From assembly GCF_003287975.1 (NCBI RefSeq), contig NZ_QMKQ01000001.1:310001-374000 (forward strand): a DNA stretch of 64,000 nucleotides, in the 5' to 3' direction. The first letter of the stretch is position 1, and every line of letters starts with the position of its first letter. Source of the stretch: Arthrobacter sp. AQ5-05. GTDB taxonomy: Bacteria; Actinomycetota; Actinomycetes; Actinomycetales; Micrococcaceae. Of this stretch, positions 20,001-29,122 are shown in pieces. A program made the translations under genes and the position numbers. The notes under the pieces are model-generated. The model was not told the origin of the DNA, ran no database searches, and saw only the letters and a program-made list of their open reading frames with translations.

Positions 20001-21640
20001 GGGTGGCCCGCACCCGCCACTCCACCCCGGGCGTGGGCCTGATTTCCCCGCCGCCGCACCACGACATCTATTCGATCGAGGACCTGGCCCAGCTGATCCA
20101 CGACGCCAAGTGCTCCAACCCGAGTGCCCGCGTCCACGTGAAGCTGGTCTCGGAGGTCGGCATCGGCACCGTCGCGGCCGGGGTCACCAAGGCCAAGGCC
20201 GACGTGGTGCTGGTATCCGGCCACGACGGCGGCACCGGCGCCTCCCCGCTGAACTCGCTCAAGCATGCGGGCGTGCCCTGGGAGCTCGGCCTGGCCGAGA
20301 CCCAGCAGACGCTGATGCTCAACGGGTTGCGCGAACGCGTCACCGTGCAGGTCGACGGGCAGCTGAAGACCGGCCGCGACGTGGTGATCGCCGCGCTGCT
20401 GGGCGCCGAGGAGTACGGATTTGCCACCGCCCCGCTGGTGGTCGCCGGCTGCATCATGATGCGCGTCTGCCACCTGGACACCTGCCCGGTCGGCGTGGCC
20501 ACGCAGAACCCCGAGCTGCGCGCGCGCTTCACCGGCCAGGTCGACCACGTGGTGAACTTCTTCGAGTTCCTCGCCCAGGAGGTCCGCGAGATCCTGGCGG
20601 AACTCGGCTTCGCGACCCTCGAGGAGGCCATCGGCCAGGCGGAGCTGCTGGACACCCGCGCCGCGGTGGGCCATTGGAAGACCGCCGGGCTGCACCTGGA
20701 AAAGATCTTCAACACCGACGGCTCCAAGCCCGGGGCGGCGCGTTCGCGCACCGGGTCCCAGGACCACGGACTGGACAAGCACTTCGACAACCAGCTCGTT
20801 GCCGCCGCGGCACCTGCCCTGGAACGCCGCGAAAAGGTCGTCCTTGACCTCGCCATCAAGAACACCGACCGGTCGGTGGGCACCATGCTCGGCCACCACG
20901 TCACCCGCACCTTCGGCACGGACGAGCTGGCGGAAGGGACCATCGCTGTCACCCTGCGCGGGCACGCCGGCCAGTCGCTGGGTGCGTTCCTGCCCGCCGG
21001 CATTGCGCTGGATCTGGTCGGGGACGCCAACGACTACGTCGGCAAGGGCCTGTCCGGCGGACGGATTTCCGTGCGCGCCGATGCACGCTCCGGCTTCAAT
21101 CCGGCCGAGCAGGTGATCGCCGGAAACGTCATCGGCTACGGCGCCACCAGCGGCGAACTGTTCATCGCCGGGCTGGTGGGCGAACGCTTCGCCGTGCGCA
21201 ACTCCGGCGCCACCGCGGTGGTCGAGGGCATCGGCGACCACGGTTGCGAATACATGACCGGGGGAACCGCCCTGGTCCTGGGGCCCACCGGGCGGAATTT
21301 CGCCGCCGGCATGTCCGGGGGAACGGCCTACGTGCTGGACCTGGACACGGCGGCGCTGAATCCGCTGGCCGTGGCCAACGAGGACCTGTTGCTCTCCGGA
21401 CCCGACGAGGCGGACTGCGCACTCATCAGGGAACTGCTCGGCAAGCACGTGGCCCACACCGGCTCCGCACTGGCCTCCAGCCTGCTGGCCGACTGGCCGG
21501 TGGCCGCGGCCCGCATCACCAAGGTGCTCCCGCGGGACTACGCCGCGGTGTCCCAGGCACGGAACACTGCCGCCCATGAAGGATTCGACCCCGATTCAGC
21601 AACCGTCTGGAACAGGATTTTGGAGGTGACCCGTGGCTAA
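17036..21640 (+). CDS. gltB: glutamate synthase (NADPH) large subunit
   Basis: A 1,534-aa GltB, which moves the amide nitrogen of glutamine to 2-oxoglutarate. The N-terminal Ntn amidotransferase begins after a 43-residue propeptide at Cys44 (DACGLAVIA), the catalytic nucleophile once processed. The central and FMN-binding barrel follow ([19 protein letters not shown]), then the 3Fe-4S cysteines [12 protein letters not shown] (Cys1139, 1145, 1150), then the C-terminal right-handed beta-helix rich in glycine repeats. The start is set by the GAAAGGGA ribosome-binding site. It overlaps gltD by 8 nt. Confidence 0.97.
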   Translation: MSMTGVQLNASPHQGEEISSPYTRFADIPAAQGLYDPANEKDACGLAVIATLTKEASHQIVEQALEALRRLEHRGAVGADAGTGDGAGILTQIPDAFFRAVTGFTLPAPGRYAAGTAFLPQETAQRNAAVTALEELAAEEGLTVLGWRDVPVNTESIGATALGSMPYFSQLFLGAATEHEADLDARVFRIRKRAQNKFGVYFPSLSSATMVYKGMLSTEQLTGFYPDLSDTRFASRFGIVHSRFSTNTFPSWPLAQPFRTIAHNGEINTVKGNRNWMRARQSQLASALLGEVPEELFPICSPGASDSASFDEVAELLVLSGRPVAQAIMMMIPEAWENHATMDADRRAFYEYNSMLMEPWDGPAAVSFTDGKQVGAVLDRNGLRPARYWITTDGLVVLASEVGVIDLAPEQISAKGRVAPGKMFLIDTEAGRIIDDAEIKSQVAASAPWAQWVSENKISLADLPDLEHVKHNSASVQIRQRTFGYTTEELRILLAPMASAGAEPLGAMGTDTPVAVLSERSRLLFDYFTQSFAQVTNPPLDSIREELVTSLGTSIGPDGNLLATGKVDARQVSLDYPVITNDDLAKIANIRDESGAKVALKVRGLYRPEGGESELRARLQEICEKVSAAINRGVKFVVLSDRDSNAQWAPIPSLLLTSAVHHHLLKSANRTKTSLVIEAGDVREVHHVAVLVGYGASAINPYLALESVEEMATQGELGDVTPARAQTNLIKALGKGLLKIMSKMGISTVASYCGAQTFEALGLSQRVVDQYFTGTSSQLGGVGLDIIATETAMRHAAAYPADLNPDAHRVLETGGEYQWRREGPPHLFNPETIFRLQHATRERRYDIFKKYTQGVDDQAKGLMTLRGLLDFKTGERTPLDIDQVEPVSEIVKRFATGAMSYGSISAEAHETLARAMNRLGGKSNTGEGGEDVDRLLDPERRSAVKQIASGRFGVTSMYLTHADDLQIKMAQGAKPGEGGQLMANKVYPWVARTRHSTPGVGLISPPPHHDIYSIEDLAQLIHDAKCSNPSARVHVKLVSEVGIGTVAAGVTKAKADVVLVSGHDGGTGASPLNSLKHAGVPWELGLAETQQTLMLNGLRERVTVQVDGQLKTGRDVVIAALLGAEEYGFATAPLVVAGCIMMRVCHLDTCPVGVATQNPELRARFTGQVDHVVNFFEFLAQEVREILAELGFATLEEAIGQAELLDTRAAVGHWKTAGLHLEKIFNTDGSKPGAARSRTGSQDHGLDKHFDNQLVAAAAPALERREKVVLDLAIKNTDRSVGTMLGHHVTRTFGTDELAEGTIAVTLRGHAGQSLGAFLPAGIALDLVGDANDYVGKGLSGGRISVRADARSGFNPAEQVIAGNVIGYGATSGELFIAGLVGERFAVRNSGATAVVEGIGDHGCEYMTGGTALVLGPTGRNFAAGMSGGTAYVLDLDTAALNPLAVANEDLLLSGPDEADCALIRELLGKHVAHTGSALASSLLADWPVAAARITKVLPRDYAAVSQARNTAAHEGFDPDSATVWNRILEVTRG

Positions 21641-23090
21641 TCCACGTGGATTCCTGGAGGTGCGCGAACGCGTCACCGTGCCCAAGCGCCCCGTCTCGGT
21701 GCGCATCATGGACTACCGCGAGGTAACTGCCAGGCAAGACGCCGGCGTGCTGAAAAAGCAGGCCGGACGCTGCATGGACTGCGGGGTTCCCTTCTGCCAC
21801 AACGGCTGCCCGCTGGGCAACCTCATCCCGGAGTGGAACGCGCTGGTCCACGAGGGCCGGATGGCCGAGGCCGCCGAGCGCCTGCACGCGACCAACAACT
21901 TCCCGGAGTTCACCGGGCGGCTGTGCCCGGCCCCCTGCGAGTCCTCCTGCGTGCTGGGCATCAGCCAGCCGGCCGTAACAATCAAGCAGGTCGAGGTCGA
22001 AATCGCCGACACCCTGATTGCCTCCGGCGGGCTCGAGCCGGTGCTGGCCGTGCGCCACACCGACAAGCGCATCGCCGTGATCGGCTCGGGCCCCGCGGGC
22101 TTGGCCGCGGCCCAGCAGCTGACCCGCGCCGGGCACACCGTGGCGGTGTACGAGCGCGATGAGAAGATCGGCGGACTGCTGCGCTACGGCATCCCGGACT
22201 TCAAGATGGGCAGGGACGTCTTGGAGACGCGGCTGGCCCAGATGGAAGCCGAGGGAACCGTGTTCCGCACCGGAGTCTCGGTGGGCACCGATATCGAATT
22301 CGACGCCCTGAACAGGCTCTATGACGCGGTGATCGTGGCCACGGGCGCCACCGTGCCGCGCGATTTGCCGGTCCCAGGGCGCGAGCTCGAAGGGGTCCAC
22401 TTCGCCATGGACTACCTGGTGGATTCGAACCAGGTGGTTGCCGGCGAACGTGAAAACCTGCGGATCGATGCCGCCGGCAAACACGTGGTGATCCTCGGCG
22501 GCGGCGACACCGGGGCCGATTGCCTGGGCACCGCAACCCGCCAGGGAGCGGCCTCCGTGACGACCCTGGCCATCGGTTCGCAGCCCCCGGCCGAGCGTCC
22601 GGCGCACCAGCCCTGGCCCATGGCCCCGACCATCTTCGAGGTCCAGTCGGCGCACGAGGAAGGCGGCGAGCGGACGTATTTGGCCGCCACGGTCAACTTC
22701 ACAGGTGAGCACGGGAGCGTGATGGGTGTTACTGTGGCAGAGACCGAATTTATTGACGGTCAGCGCCTTCCGAAGCCGGGCACCGAGCGGGTTATTCCCG
22801 CGGATCTGGTCTTCCTGGCCCTGGGGTTCACCGGACCCGAGCAGGCCGGCTTCCTGGAACAGGCCAACACCGAGTTTGATGACCGGGGCAGCGTCGCCCG
22901 CGATGGTTACTACATGACCAACACCCCGGGGGTGTTCGCGGCAGGCGATGCCGGACGCGGACAATCCCTGATCGTGTGGGCCATAGCCGAGGGACGATCC
23001 TGTGCCGCGGCCGTGGACAAATACCTGATGGGCGAAACCCGCCTTCCGGCCCCCGTCTCTCCGACGGATCGGGCCATCAGCATGTTGTGA
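21633..23090 (+). CDS. gltD: glutamate synthase small subunit
   Basis: A 485-aa GltD that oxidises NADPH and passes electrons to GltB. The N-terminal [4Fe-4S] cysteines are [14 protein letters not shown] (Cys47, 50, 55, 59) and CPAPCESSC. An FAD-binding [13 protein letters not shown] and an NADPH-binding [13 protein letters not shown] follow, and [15 protein letters not shown] closes the FAD site. The GTG start overlaps the gltB stop by 8 nt, ensuring stoichiometric translation. pyk follows 66 nt later with its own -10 box. Confidence 0.97.
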   Translation: MANPRGFLEVRERVTVPKRPVSVRIMDYREVTARQDAGVLKKQAGRCMDCGVPFCHNGCPLGNLIPEWNALVHEGRMAEAAERLHATNNFPEFTGRLCPAPCESSCVLGISQPAVTIKQVEVEIADTLIASGGLEPVLAVRHTDKRIAVIGSGPAGLAAAQQLTRAGHTVAVYERDEKIGGLLRYGIPDFKMGRDVLETRLAQMEAEGTVFRTGVSVGTDIEFDALNRLYDAVIVATGATVPRDLPVPGRELEGVHFAMDYLVDSNQVVAGERENLRIDAAGKHVVILGGGDTGADCLGTATRQGAASVTTLAIGSQPPAERPAHQPWPMAPTIFEVQSAHEEGGERTYLAATVNFTGEHGSVMGVTVAETEFIDGQRLPKPGTERVIPADLVFLALGFTGPEQAGFLEQANTEFDDRGSVARDGYYMTNTPGVFAAGDAGRGQSLIVWAIAEGRSCAAAVDKYLMGETRLPAPVSPTDRAISML

Positions 23091-23156
23091 AACGGATGCA
23101 CCTCCTATGCGGTGTTTTCCCGACCTGAGAAATGGAAAGGCAGATAGGCTAACCGT

Positions 23157-24674
23157 ATGAGACGCGCAAAAATCGTGGCCACCTGGGGCCCGGCGATCGG
23201 TACCTACGACAAGACTTTGGCAGTGCTCAAGGCGGGTGTCGACGTCGCCCGGCTGAACATGAGCCACGGCGACCACTCGATACACGCCGAGAACCTCGGC
23301 AACGTGCGTGCCGCGGCCGAGGAGCTCGGCCGACCGGTGGGCATCTTTGCCGACCTGCAGGGACCGAAGATCCGCCTGGGCCGCTTCGTGGACGACGCCA
23401 AGCACATGCTCAAGGTCGGTGACACGTTCACCATCGTGATTGCCGACGTGCTGGGCGATGGCACGTTCTGCTCCACGACGTTCAAGGGCCTGCCCACCGA
23501 CGTCAACGTGGGCGACATCCTCTTGATCAACGACGGCAAGGTCGCGCTGCGCGCAACGGCCGTGGATGACGAGAAGGTTGTCACCGAGGTCGTCGTGGGC
23601 GGGGAGGTGTCCAACAACAAGGGCATCAACCTTCCCGGTGTGGCCGTGAACGTTCCCGCGCTGAGCGAAAAGGACGAGGACGACCTGCGGTGGGCCATTC
23701 GGGCCGGCGTCGACATGGTCGCGCTGTCCTTCGTGCGCAACGCCGCCGACATCGGGCGCGTCCACGAGATCATGGACGAGGAAGGCCGTCGCCTTCCGGT
23801 CATCGCCAAGATCGAAAAGCCGCAGGCAGTTGACGCGCTGGAAGAAATCATCGACGCCTTCGACGCCATCATGGTGGCCCGTGGCGACCTCGGCGTGGAG
23901 CTTCCGCTCGAGGAGGTCCCGCTGGTGCAGAAGCGCGCCATCGAGCTGGCCCGCCGCTGGGCCAAGCCCGTCATCGTGGCGACCCAGGTGCTCGAGTCGA
24001 TGATCGAGTCCCCGACGCCGACCCGCGCCGAGGCCTCCGACTGCGCCAACGCCGTCCTCGACGGCGCCGACGCGGTCATGCTCTCGGGCGAGACCTCGGT
24101 GGGCGAATACCCCATCGAGACCGTCGAGACCATGGCACGGATCATCTCCTCCACGGAAAAGCACGGACTGGACCGCATCCCGCGCCTGGGCTCCAAGCCC
24201 AAGACCCGTGGCGGCGCAATCACCCGTGCCGCAGTGGAAATCGCGGACCAGCTGGATGCCAAGTACATCGTGGCCTTCACCCAGTCCGGCGACTCCGCCC
24301 GGCGCCTGTCCCGGCTGCGCCCGAAGCGCCCGGTCCTGGCCTTCACCCCGCTGCCACAGACCTACAACATCATGACCCTGATGTGGGGCATCCAGCCGCG
24401 CCTGGTCGAATACGCCGACCACACCGACAAGATGACCGCACAGGTCGACCGCGCCCTCCTGCAGGAAGGCCTGGCCGAGATCAACGACATTGTCTGCATC
24501 GCAGCCGGGTCACCTCCCGGACAGGCCGGGTCCACCAACTCGCTGCGCATCCACAAGGTCGGCGACCTTGCGGATGCCGGCCAGCTCACCGACGGCAAGC
24601 CGATGCCTGCCCGCGAGAAGGTCGGCCCGTGGGACTCGGACAAGGGTGAGGGCGAAAACAGCCACACCATCTAG
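23157..24674 (+). CDS. pyk: pyruvate kinase
   Basis: A 505-aa pyruvate kinase that converts PEP and ADP to pyruvate and ATP. The N-terminus RRAKIVATWGPA, the active-site helix IAKIEKPQAVDALEEI (catalytic Lys), MVARGDLGVELP and the MLSGETSVGEYP metal site are intact; the C-terminal effector domain is present (TQSGDSARRLSRLRPKRP). A TAGGCT box (23145-23150) 6 nt before the ATG, with no Shine-Dalgarno, predicts a leaderless mRNA. Confidence 0.97.
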   Translation: MRRAKIVATWGPAIGTYDKTLAVLKAGVDVARLNMSHGDHSIHAENLGNVRAAAEELGRPVGIFADLQGPKIRLGRFVDDAKHMLKVGDTFTIVIADVLGDGTFCSTTFKGLPTDVNVGDILLINDGKVALRATAVDDEKVVTEVVVGGEVSNNKGINLPGVAVNVPALSEKDEDDLRWAIRAGVDMVALSFVRNAADIGRVHEIMDEEGRRLPVIAKIEKPQAVDALEEIIDAFDAIMVARGDLGVELPLEEVPLVQKRAIELARRWAKPVIVATQVLESMIESPTPTRAEASDCANAVLDGADAVMLSGETSVGEYPIETVETMARIISSTEKHGLDRIPRLGSKPKTRGGAITRAAVEIADQLDAKYIVAFTQSGDSARRLSRLRPKRPVLAFTPLPQTYNIMTLMWGIQPRLVEYADHTDKMTAQVDRALLQEGLAEINDIVCIAAGSPPGQAGSTNSLRIHKVGDLADAGQLTDGKPMPAREKVGPWDSDKGEGENSHTI

Positions 24675-24691
24675 CAGGTTCCAGGTACGGC

Positions 24692-24752
24692 AAGGGCCGG
24701 AGCCCCACCACGATTCCCTTGGGGGATCACGGTGGGGCTCCGGCCCTTTCGT
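24692..24752 (+). terminator. strong terminator after pyk
   Basis: A perfect 18-bp stem: 24692-24709 (starting AAGGGCCGGAG) pairs with 24731-24748 around a 21-nt loop, followed by TTTCGTTTTC. It also separates pyk from the convergent protease pseudogene. Confidence 0.88.
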
Positions 24753-24754
24753 TT

Positions 24755-25539
24755 TCAGTCCGTCAGCTCAACCGGCACGGCGATGACATCCACCATCGCC
24801 CCGTTTCGGAACACCGTCACGGGCAGCGGCACGCCGATGGCTTCGGTGAACAACGGCCTTTGCACGCTCTCGGCGCCGGAGACCGGGCGCCGCCCGACAG
24901 CCAGCACCAGGTCTCCGGGCTTCAACCCGGACTTCCCCGCCGGGGACCCGGCAATGACACCGGCAACGCGCAGTCCCTGCCGCTGGCCCAGGCCCGCGCC
25001 CGCCACCGCCGTGTTGATGCCCACGACCCGGCCACGGGCATCGGCCAGCGCCCCGCCCGAATTGCCCGGGTTCAGCGCGGCATCGGTTTGGATGACGTCC
25101 TCGATCACCCGCCGGGCCCGGCCAAGTGCGGTGGGGATGGATCGTCCCAGCCCGCTGACCACCCCGGCAATGACCGATCCGGCCAGGCCCAGCGGGTTGC
25201 CCACGGCGATCACCAGTTGGCCCACCCGCAGCCGCTCGGCGTCGCCGAGTCGCGCCGGTGCCTGCATGTGGGAACAGCCGCGGACCACGGCCAGGTCGCC
25301 CGCCCGGCGCCGGCCCCGGCAACCACGTGGGCATTGGTCAACATGTACCCGTCTTCGGTGATGACCACGGCGGAACCCGCGCCAAGGCGCACCGGTCCAC
25401 TGCGGCCGGTACGCATCTTCTCAATGGCTGCAACATGCGGCCCAACCTCTTCGGCAACACCGATGACGGTCCGGGAACAGGCGTCCATCACGGCTTCAGG
25501 CCCAAGCCCGGATTCGGAAATACCGAAAGGCTTTTTCAC
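24755..25539 (-). pseudogene. HtrA/DegP-like S1C serine protease, broken
   Basis: Two frames together resemble a trypsin-like protease plus PDZ domain. The first (from GTG at 25539) contains GSAVVITEDGYMLTNAHVV with the catalytic His. The second, read from about 25310 to 24755, contains DLAVVRG (catalytic Asp), LNPGNSGGAL (catalytic Ser) and a C-terminal PDZ (VAGVIAGSPAGKSGLKPGD). Between His and Asp only about 12 codons remain where the family has about 30, and the frame changes there. A deletion plus frameshift is the simplest reading. No signal peptide or membrane anchor is seen at the N-terminus. Confidence 0.8.
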
Positions 25540-25874
25540 CGCACGCCCCCCGGGGTGCTCGCGGTCGGATATCTGCGGCGCTTCCTGCCCACGCAGGGGC
25601 CGCGCCACATGCCTATGCGACGAAAGCAGCCCCCACCGTAATCCCGCCACGGATACGCCATGGGAGAACGCAGCTGCGGGAATATCGACGTTTCCACGGA
25701 TCGCGCGGTGCCGATTCCGCTCGTCGTATCCGGGCACCTGATCCAGGGGTGCTGTCGGAGCATTCAACCAATGCGGCCCGGGAAATCCGGTGGGGCACCC
25801 ACCGGAAAGAAGAAACACATAAATGGATGTCAAAGTGGTGGTCGGCAGTGACGCCAGGAACGCTTTTCCGGAAA
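25540..25874. other. intergenic region without recognisable gene
   Basis: About 335 nt between the start of the broken protease and the tRNA terminator. Open frames on both strands show no domain, ribosome-binding site or family resemblance. It may hold the old protease promoter. Confidence 0.5.
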
Positions 25875-25917
25875 TGAAAAAGGCCCCGATCCCTTATGAA
25901 ATAAGGGATCGGGGCCG
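25875..25917 (-). terminator. terminator of tRNA-Leu
   Basis: A perfect 16-bp stem (25882-25897 with 25901-25916, loop GAA). On the minus strand it is followed by TTTTTC, so it terminates the leftward tRNA transcript 6 nt after the tRNA 3' end. Confidence 0.88.
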
Positions 25918-25922
25918 GTTGT

Positions 25923-26002
25923 GCCCGAGGTGGGACTCGAACCCACACACCTTTCGATACTGCATTTTGAGTGCAGCGCGTCTACCATTCCGCCACTCGG
26001 GC
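25923..26002 (-). tRNA. tRNA-Leu (anticodon CAA)
   Basis: On the minus strand an acceptor stem GCCCGAG/CTCGGGC closes an 80-nt tRNA with a D-arm, the anticodon stem CTGCA/TGCAG around loop CTCAAAA (anticodon CAA, reading UUG), a class II variable arm, and the T-loop GGTTCGAGTCC. CCA is not encoded. A terminator follows directly. Confidence 0.95.
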
Positions 26003-26160
26003 GGGCACATTTTGAAGCAGCGAGAATAAGCGTAACTGATGATTGCTCTGCGCGGAAATCCTCGCGTCCTTGCGGTTATCCACTGTACATGCAGATAGGC
26101 TTAACCGTAAAACCGAGAGTCGATGACAGCCCCGGTCACCCCGGGATTGAAGGAGCACCC

Positions 26161-26781
26161 ATGAACGATCTGCCCGAAGTAACACGAATTGATCCCGAGC
26201 CCAACACCGGCGCACCCCGCCGGGTGATTGTTGCCGAGGACGAAACCCTGATCCGCCTCGACATCGTTGAGATCCTGCGCGGAGAGGGCTACGACGTGGT
26301 TGGCGAGGCAGACAACGGTGAAAAGGCCATCGAGCTGGCCCGCGAGCACAAGCCCGACCTGGTGCTGATGGACGTCAAGATGCCGGTCATGGACGGGATC
26401 ACCGCGGCCGAGACCATCGTCAAGGAGCGCATCGCCCCCGTGGTCCTGCTGACCGCCTTCAGCCAGAAGGAGCTGGTGGAACGCGCCCGCGAGGCCGGAG
26501 CCATGGCGTACGTCGTCAAGCCGTTCACCCCTGCGGACCTGGTGCCGGCCATCGAGATCGCCATCTCCCGCTACGAGGAAATCCGCGCGCTGGAGAAGGA
26601 AGTGGGCGACCTCACCGAGCAGTTTGCCACGCGCAAGCTCGTCGAGCGCGCCAAGAGCCTGCTGACCACCAAGATGGGCCTGACCGAACCCGAGGCGTTC
26701 CGCTGGATCCAGAAGACGTCCATGGACCGCCGCTTGTCCATGCGCGAAGTCGCCGAGACCGTCATCGACCAGGTCAAGTAA
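26161..26781 (+). CDS. pdtaR: ANTAR-domain response regulator PdtaR
   Basis: A 206-aa response regulator. The receiver domain has acidic pair Glu26/Asp27, phospho-acceptor Asp71 (VLMDVKMPVMDG) and the conserved Lys in YVVKPF. The C-terminal ANTAR helices (about 140-203, RKLVERAKSLLTTKMGLTEPEAFRWIQK) bind paired RNA hairpins and prevent termination. In mycobacteria PdtaR is phosphorylated by the orphan sensor PdtaS; no sensor kinase lies here. GAAGGAG 5-6 nt before the ATG is a strong ribosome-binding site. Its upstream TAGGCT region resembles that of pyk. Confidence 0.93.
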   Translation: MNDLPEVTRIDPEPNTGAPRRVIVAEDETLIRLDIVEILRGEGYDVVGEADNGEKAIELAREHKPDLVLMDVKMPVMDGITAAETIVKERIAPVVLLTAFSQKELVERAREAGAMAYVVKPFTPADLVPAIEIAISRYEEIRALEKEVGDLTEQFATRKLVERAKSLLTTKMGLTEPEAFRWIQKTSMDRRLSMREVAETVIDQVK

Positions 26782-26786
26782 CCAAG

Positions 26787-26817
26787 CTCGAGGATCGTCC
26801 CCGACGGGGTCGTCGAG
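26787..26817 (+). terminator. possible terminator after pdtaR
   Basis: CTCGAGGATCGTCCCC (26787-26802) can fold with GGGGTCGTCGAG (26806-26817), with bulges, 5 nt after the pdtaR stop. There is no T-run, so this is weak. Confidence 0.35.
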
Positions 26818-26937
26818 TCCCGTCCACGGGATTCTCGTTGTCCCGTTTGCCTTTCTCCTGCCGGCATGGGCGCGTTGGCTGGATAGGATTCCAGGGACAG
26901 GCAATACAGGGCGGGCAAGCGCGAGGAAAGGTCCACC

Positions 26938-27891
26938 GTGCCACATGCGGATTCACCGATGGGTGAGCAATTCGAACTCTCCGGCACCATTGGCGGCCGC
27001 AGGCAACACGCGGTGGTGACCCAGGTCGGTGCCGCGTTGCGCAGGCTGGTGATCGACGGGATGGAACTTGTCCAGGACTACCCGCAGCATCTCGCCGCCC
27101 CCGCGTGTGCCGGTGTCGTCCTGGTGCCGTGGCCAAACCGTGTTGCCGGAGGGACCTGGAGCCATGATGGCGTCGAAGAACACTTGGTGGTCACCGAGCC
27201 GGAGCGCAACAACGCCAACCATGGACTGCTGCGGCACAGCAGCTATCGGCTGGCAAGCCGAACTAACAGCAGCGTGACATTGGCGGCGGACATTTCGCCA
27301 GCGCCCGGGTATCCCTTCGAGCTGGCCACGTCCGTGCACTATGAACTGGTGGCGGACGGGCTGCAGGTCACCCACAGGCTGGAAAACCTCGGCACGCTCA
27401 TGGCCCCGGTGGCCGTTGGCGCCCACCCGTACCTGCGAGTCGGGGACACCCCGGTGGGCGAACTGACACTGTTCATCAACGCCGCGCAGCACCTTGAAGT
27501 CGACGCGGCAATGATTCCCGTCGGGCGCCCGTTGCCGGTGGACGGCACGGACCTGGACTACCGTCCCGGCAGGAGATTGGGTGACGTCGCCCTCGACAAT
27601 GCGTGGACAGATCCCACGCGCGGGGGCGACGGGGGTTCACGGCACCACCTGGAGGCGCCGGATGGAAACTGCGTGGAATTGCACATGGACGGGAACTACG
27701 GGTTCATCCAGGCCTACACCACGCAAACCTTCCAAGGCCCTGAAGGGCCGGTGCACGCGGTGGCCCTGGAGCCGATGACAGCGGCGGCGAACGCCTTCAA
27801 CAACGGACTGGGGCTGCGTTGGCTGGCGCCGGGCGAGGCCTGGGAACCATCGTGGGGGATCAGGCACGTGGCCGCGGACGGTTCCCGATGA
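26938..27891 (+). CDS. aldose 1-epimerase family protein
   Basis: A 317-aa galactose-mutarotase-like beta-sandwich protein that interconverts anomers of aldoses. Catalytic residues are recognisable: Arg in VPWPNRVAGG, His in NNANHGLLR, His in GAHPYLRVG and Glu in ALEPMTAAANAFNNG. The GTG start is preceded by GAGGAAAGG. No sugar-catabolic gene is adjacent, so the sugar is unknown. It may share a transcript with the VOC gene 49 nt downstream. Confidence 0.88.
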   Translation: MPHADSPMGEQFELSGTIGGRRQHAVVTQVGAALRRLVIDGMELVQDYPQHLAAPACAGVVLVPWPNRVAGGTWSHDGVEEHLVVTEPERNNANHGLLRHSSYRLASRTNSSVTLAADISPAPGYPFELATSVHYELVADGLQVTHRLENLGTLMAPVAVGAHPYLRVGDTPVGELTLFINAAQHLEVDAAMIPVGRPLPVDGTDLDYRPGRRLGDVALDNAWTDPTRGGDGGSRHHLEAPDGNCVELHMDGNYGFIQAYTTQTFQGPEGPVHAVALEPMTAAANAFNNGLGLRWLAPGEAWEPSWGIRHVAADGSR

Positions 27892-27940
27892 ACAATGGAA
27901 GCACTGCAACGTGCAATTCGTGGAAGGAAACAGCATCCCG

Positions 27941-28369
27941 ATGAAAACCCAAGGCGTGGTCCTGAGCCTGGCCGTATCCGATGCCGCGCGCTCCCTGGAC
28001 TTCTATCGCGACGTGGTGGGCATCGAAAACGCCACGCTTGCCATGGGCATGGTCTGCCTGGAACTGCCGGGAATGACGATCTTCCTGGCCGAGACCGAGG
28101 CCTTCACCAGGTATTCGCGCGAGGCCAAGCGCACACCGCTGCTCCCGGTGCCCGCCACCGACGCCTTCCTCAGCTGCGCCATCGCCACCGAGGGCGAGAT
28201 CGACGAGATACTCGCCGCGGTGGCCGGCTCCGACGGCAAGGGCTTCACCGCCCACCGCATACCGCACGTCAGCGGACGGGTGCAATACGTCGGCACCTTC
28301 GCGGACCCGGACGGCCATCTCTGGCAACTGGTCTGCAACCCCACCGACGCAGAAGGCCACACGCCGTAG
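27941..28369 (+). CDS. VOC-family (glyoxalase-like) protein
   Basis: A 142-aa protein with two beta-alpha-beta-beta-beta modules: an N-terminal LSLAVSDAARSLDFYRDVVG and a C-terminal FADPDGHLWQLVCNP, typical of glyoxalase/bleomycin-resistance proteins. The ATG at 27941 is chosen because GGAAGGAAA lies about 10 nt before it; a GTG at 27911 would overlap that signal. A metal-dependent role is likely but the substrate is unknown. Confidence 0.85.
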   Translation: MKTQGVVLSLAVSDAARSLDFYRDVVGIENATLAMGMVCLELPGMTIFLAETEAFTRYSREAKRTPLLPVPATDAFLSCAIATEGEIDEILAAVAGSDGKGFTAHRIPHVSGRVQYVGTFADPDGHLWQLVCNPTDAEGHTP

Positions 28370-28381
28370 GCCGAGCCCTCG

Positions 28382-29005
28382 TTACTCTTCGAAGCGCGAG
28401 GGATCGCCCAGCCCCACACGGGCGATCACTGCCTCGCCGCTGGAGTAGTCGATGACGGTGGTCGGCTCGGTCCCGCATTCGCCGGAATCGATGACGCCTT
28501 CGATCACGTTGTCCAGCGCCTCCTTGATTTCCCAGCCCTGGGTCATCGGATCCTCTTCGCCCGGAAGCAACAGCGTGCTGGAAAGGATGGGCTCCCCGAG
28601 CTCGTCAAGCAGGGCACGGACCACTGCATTGTCGGGGATGCGCACGCCAATGGTCTTCTTCTTGGCCTGCATCAGCCGACGCGGGACTTCCTTGGTCGCC
28701 GGGAGGATGAAGGTGTAGCTGCCCGGGGTCACCGCCTTGATGTTGCGGAATACCTTGTTGTTGACCTCCACATACTGGCCCAACTGGGCAAAGTCCTTGC
28801 ACACCAGTGTGAAGTGGTGCTTGTCGTCGACCTGGCGGATGGACCGGATGCGGTCCAGCGCCTCGCGGTTGCCGATCTGCGCGCCCAGGGCGTAACAGGA
28901 GTCGGTGGGGTAGGCGATCAGCCCGCCATTGCGTATCAGCTCCACGGCCTGGGCGATCGCGCGAGGCTGTGGGTTTTCGGGGTGAACATCAAAGAATCTA
29001 GCCAT
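28382..29005 (-). CDS. Sua5/YciO/YrdC-family protein
   Basis: A 207-aa protein with the YrdC double-stranded-RNA/ATP-binding fold: GGLIAYPTDSCYALG, KHHFTLVCKDF, PGSYTFILPAT and KKTIGVRIPDN. Family members make threonylcarbamoyl-AMP for tRNA t6A modification (TsaC/Sua5); this length and the RSIRQVDDKHHF variant are closer to YciO, whose role is less certain. A TAAGCT box (complement of 29012-29017) 6 nt before the ATG suggests a leaderless transcript. It converges with the VOC gene. Confidence 0.88.
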   Translation of the reverse strand: MARFFDVHPENPQPRAIAQAVELIRNGGLIAYPTDSCYALGAQIGNREALDRIRSIRQVDDKHHFTLVCKDFAQLGQYVEVNNKVFRNIKAVTPGSYTFILPATKEVPRRLMQAKKKTIGVRIPDNAVVRALLDELGEPILSSTLLLPGEEDPMTQGWEIKEALDNVIEGVIDSGECGTEPTTVIDYSSGEAVIARVGLGDPSRFEE

Positions 29006-29122
29006 TGAACGAGCTTACGGCTCCGCGCCGGTTCGCGCACTCCCTTTCCCCGATTCACACAGGTTCTCCCGGGCCCGGTGTGCTCTGGTCACGGGCAGGT
29101 TTCGGTGCGTAGACTCCAGGCC

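Noticed and set aside
17891-21577. 1,228-codon minus-strand frame opposite gltB
   Set aside because: Mirror image of the gltB codon bias with no domain; gltB is certain.
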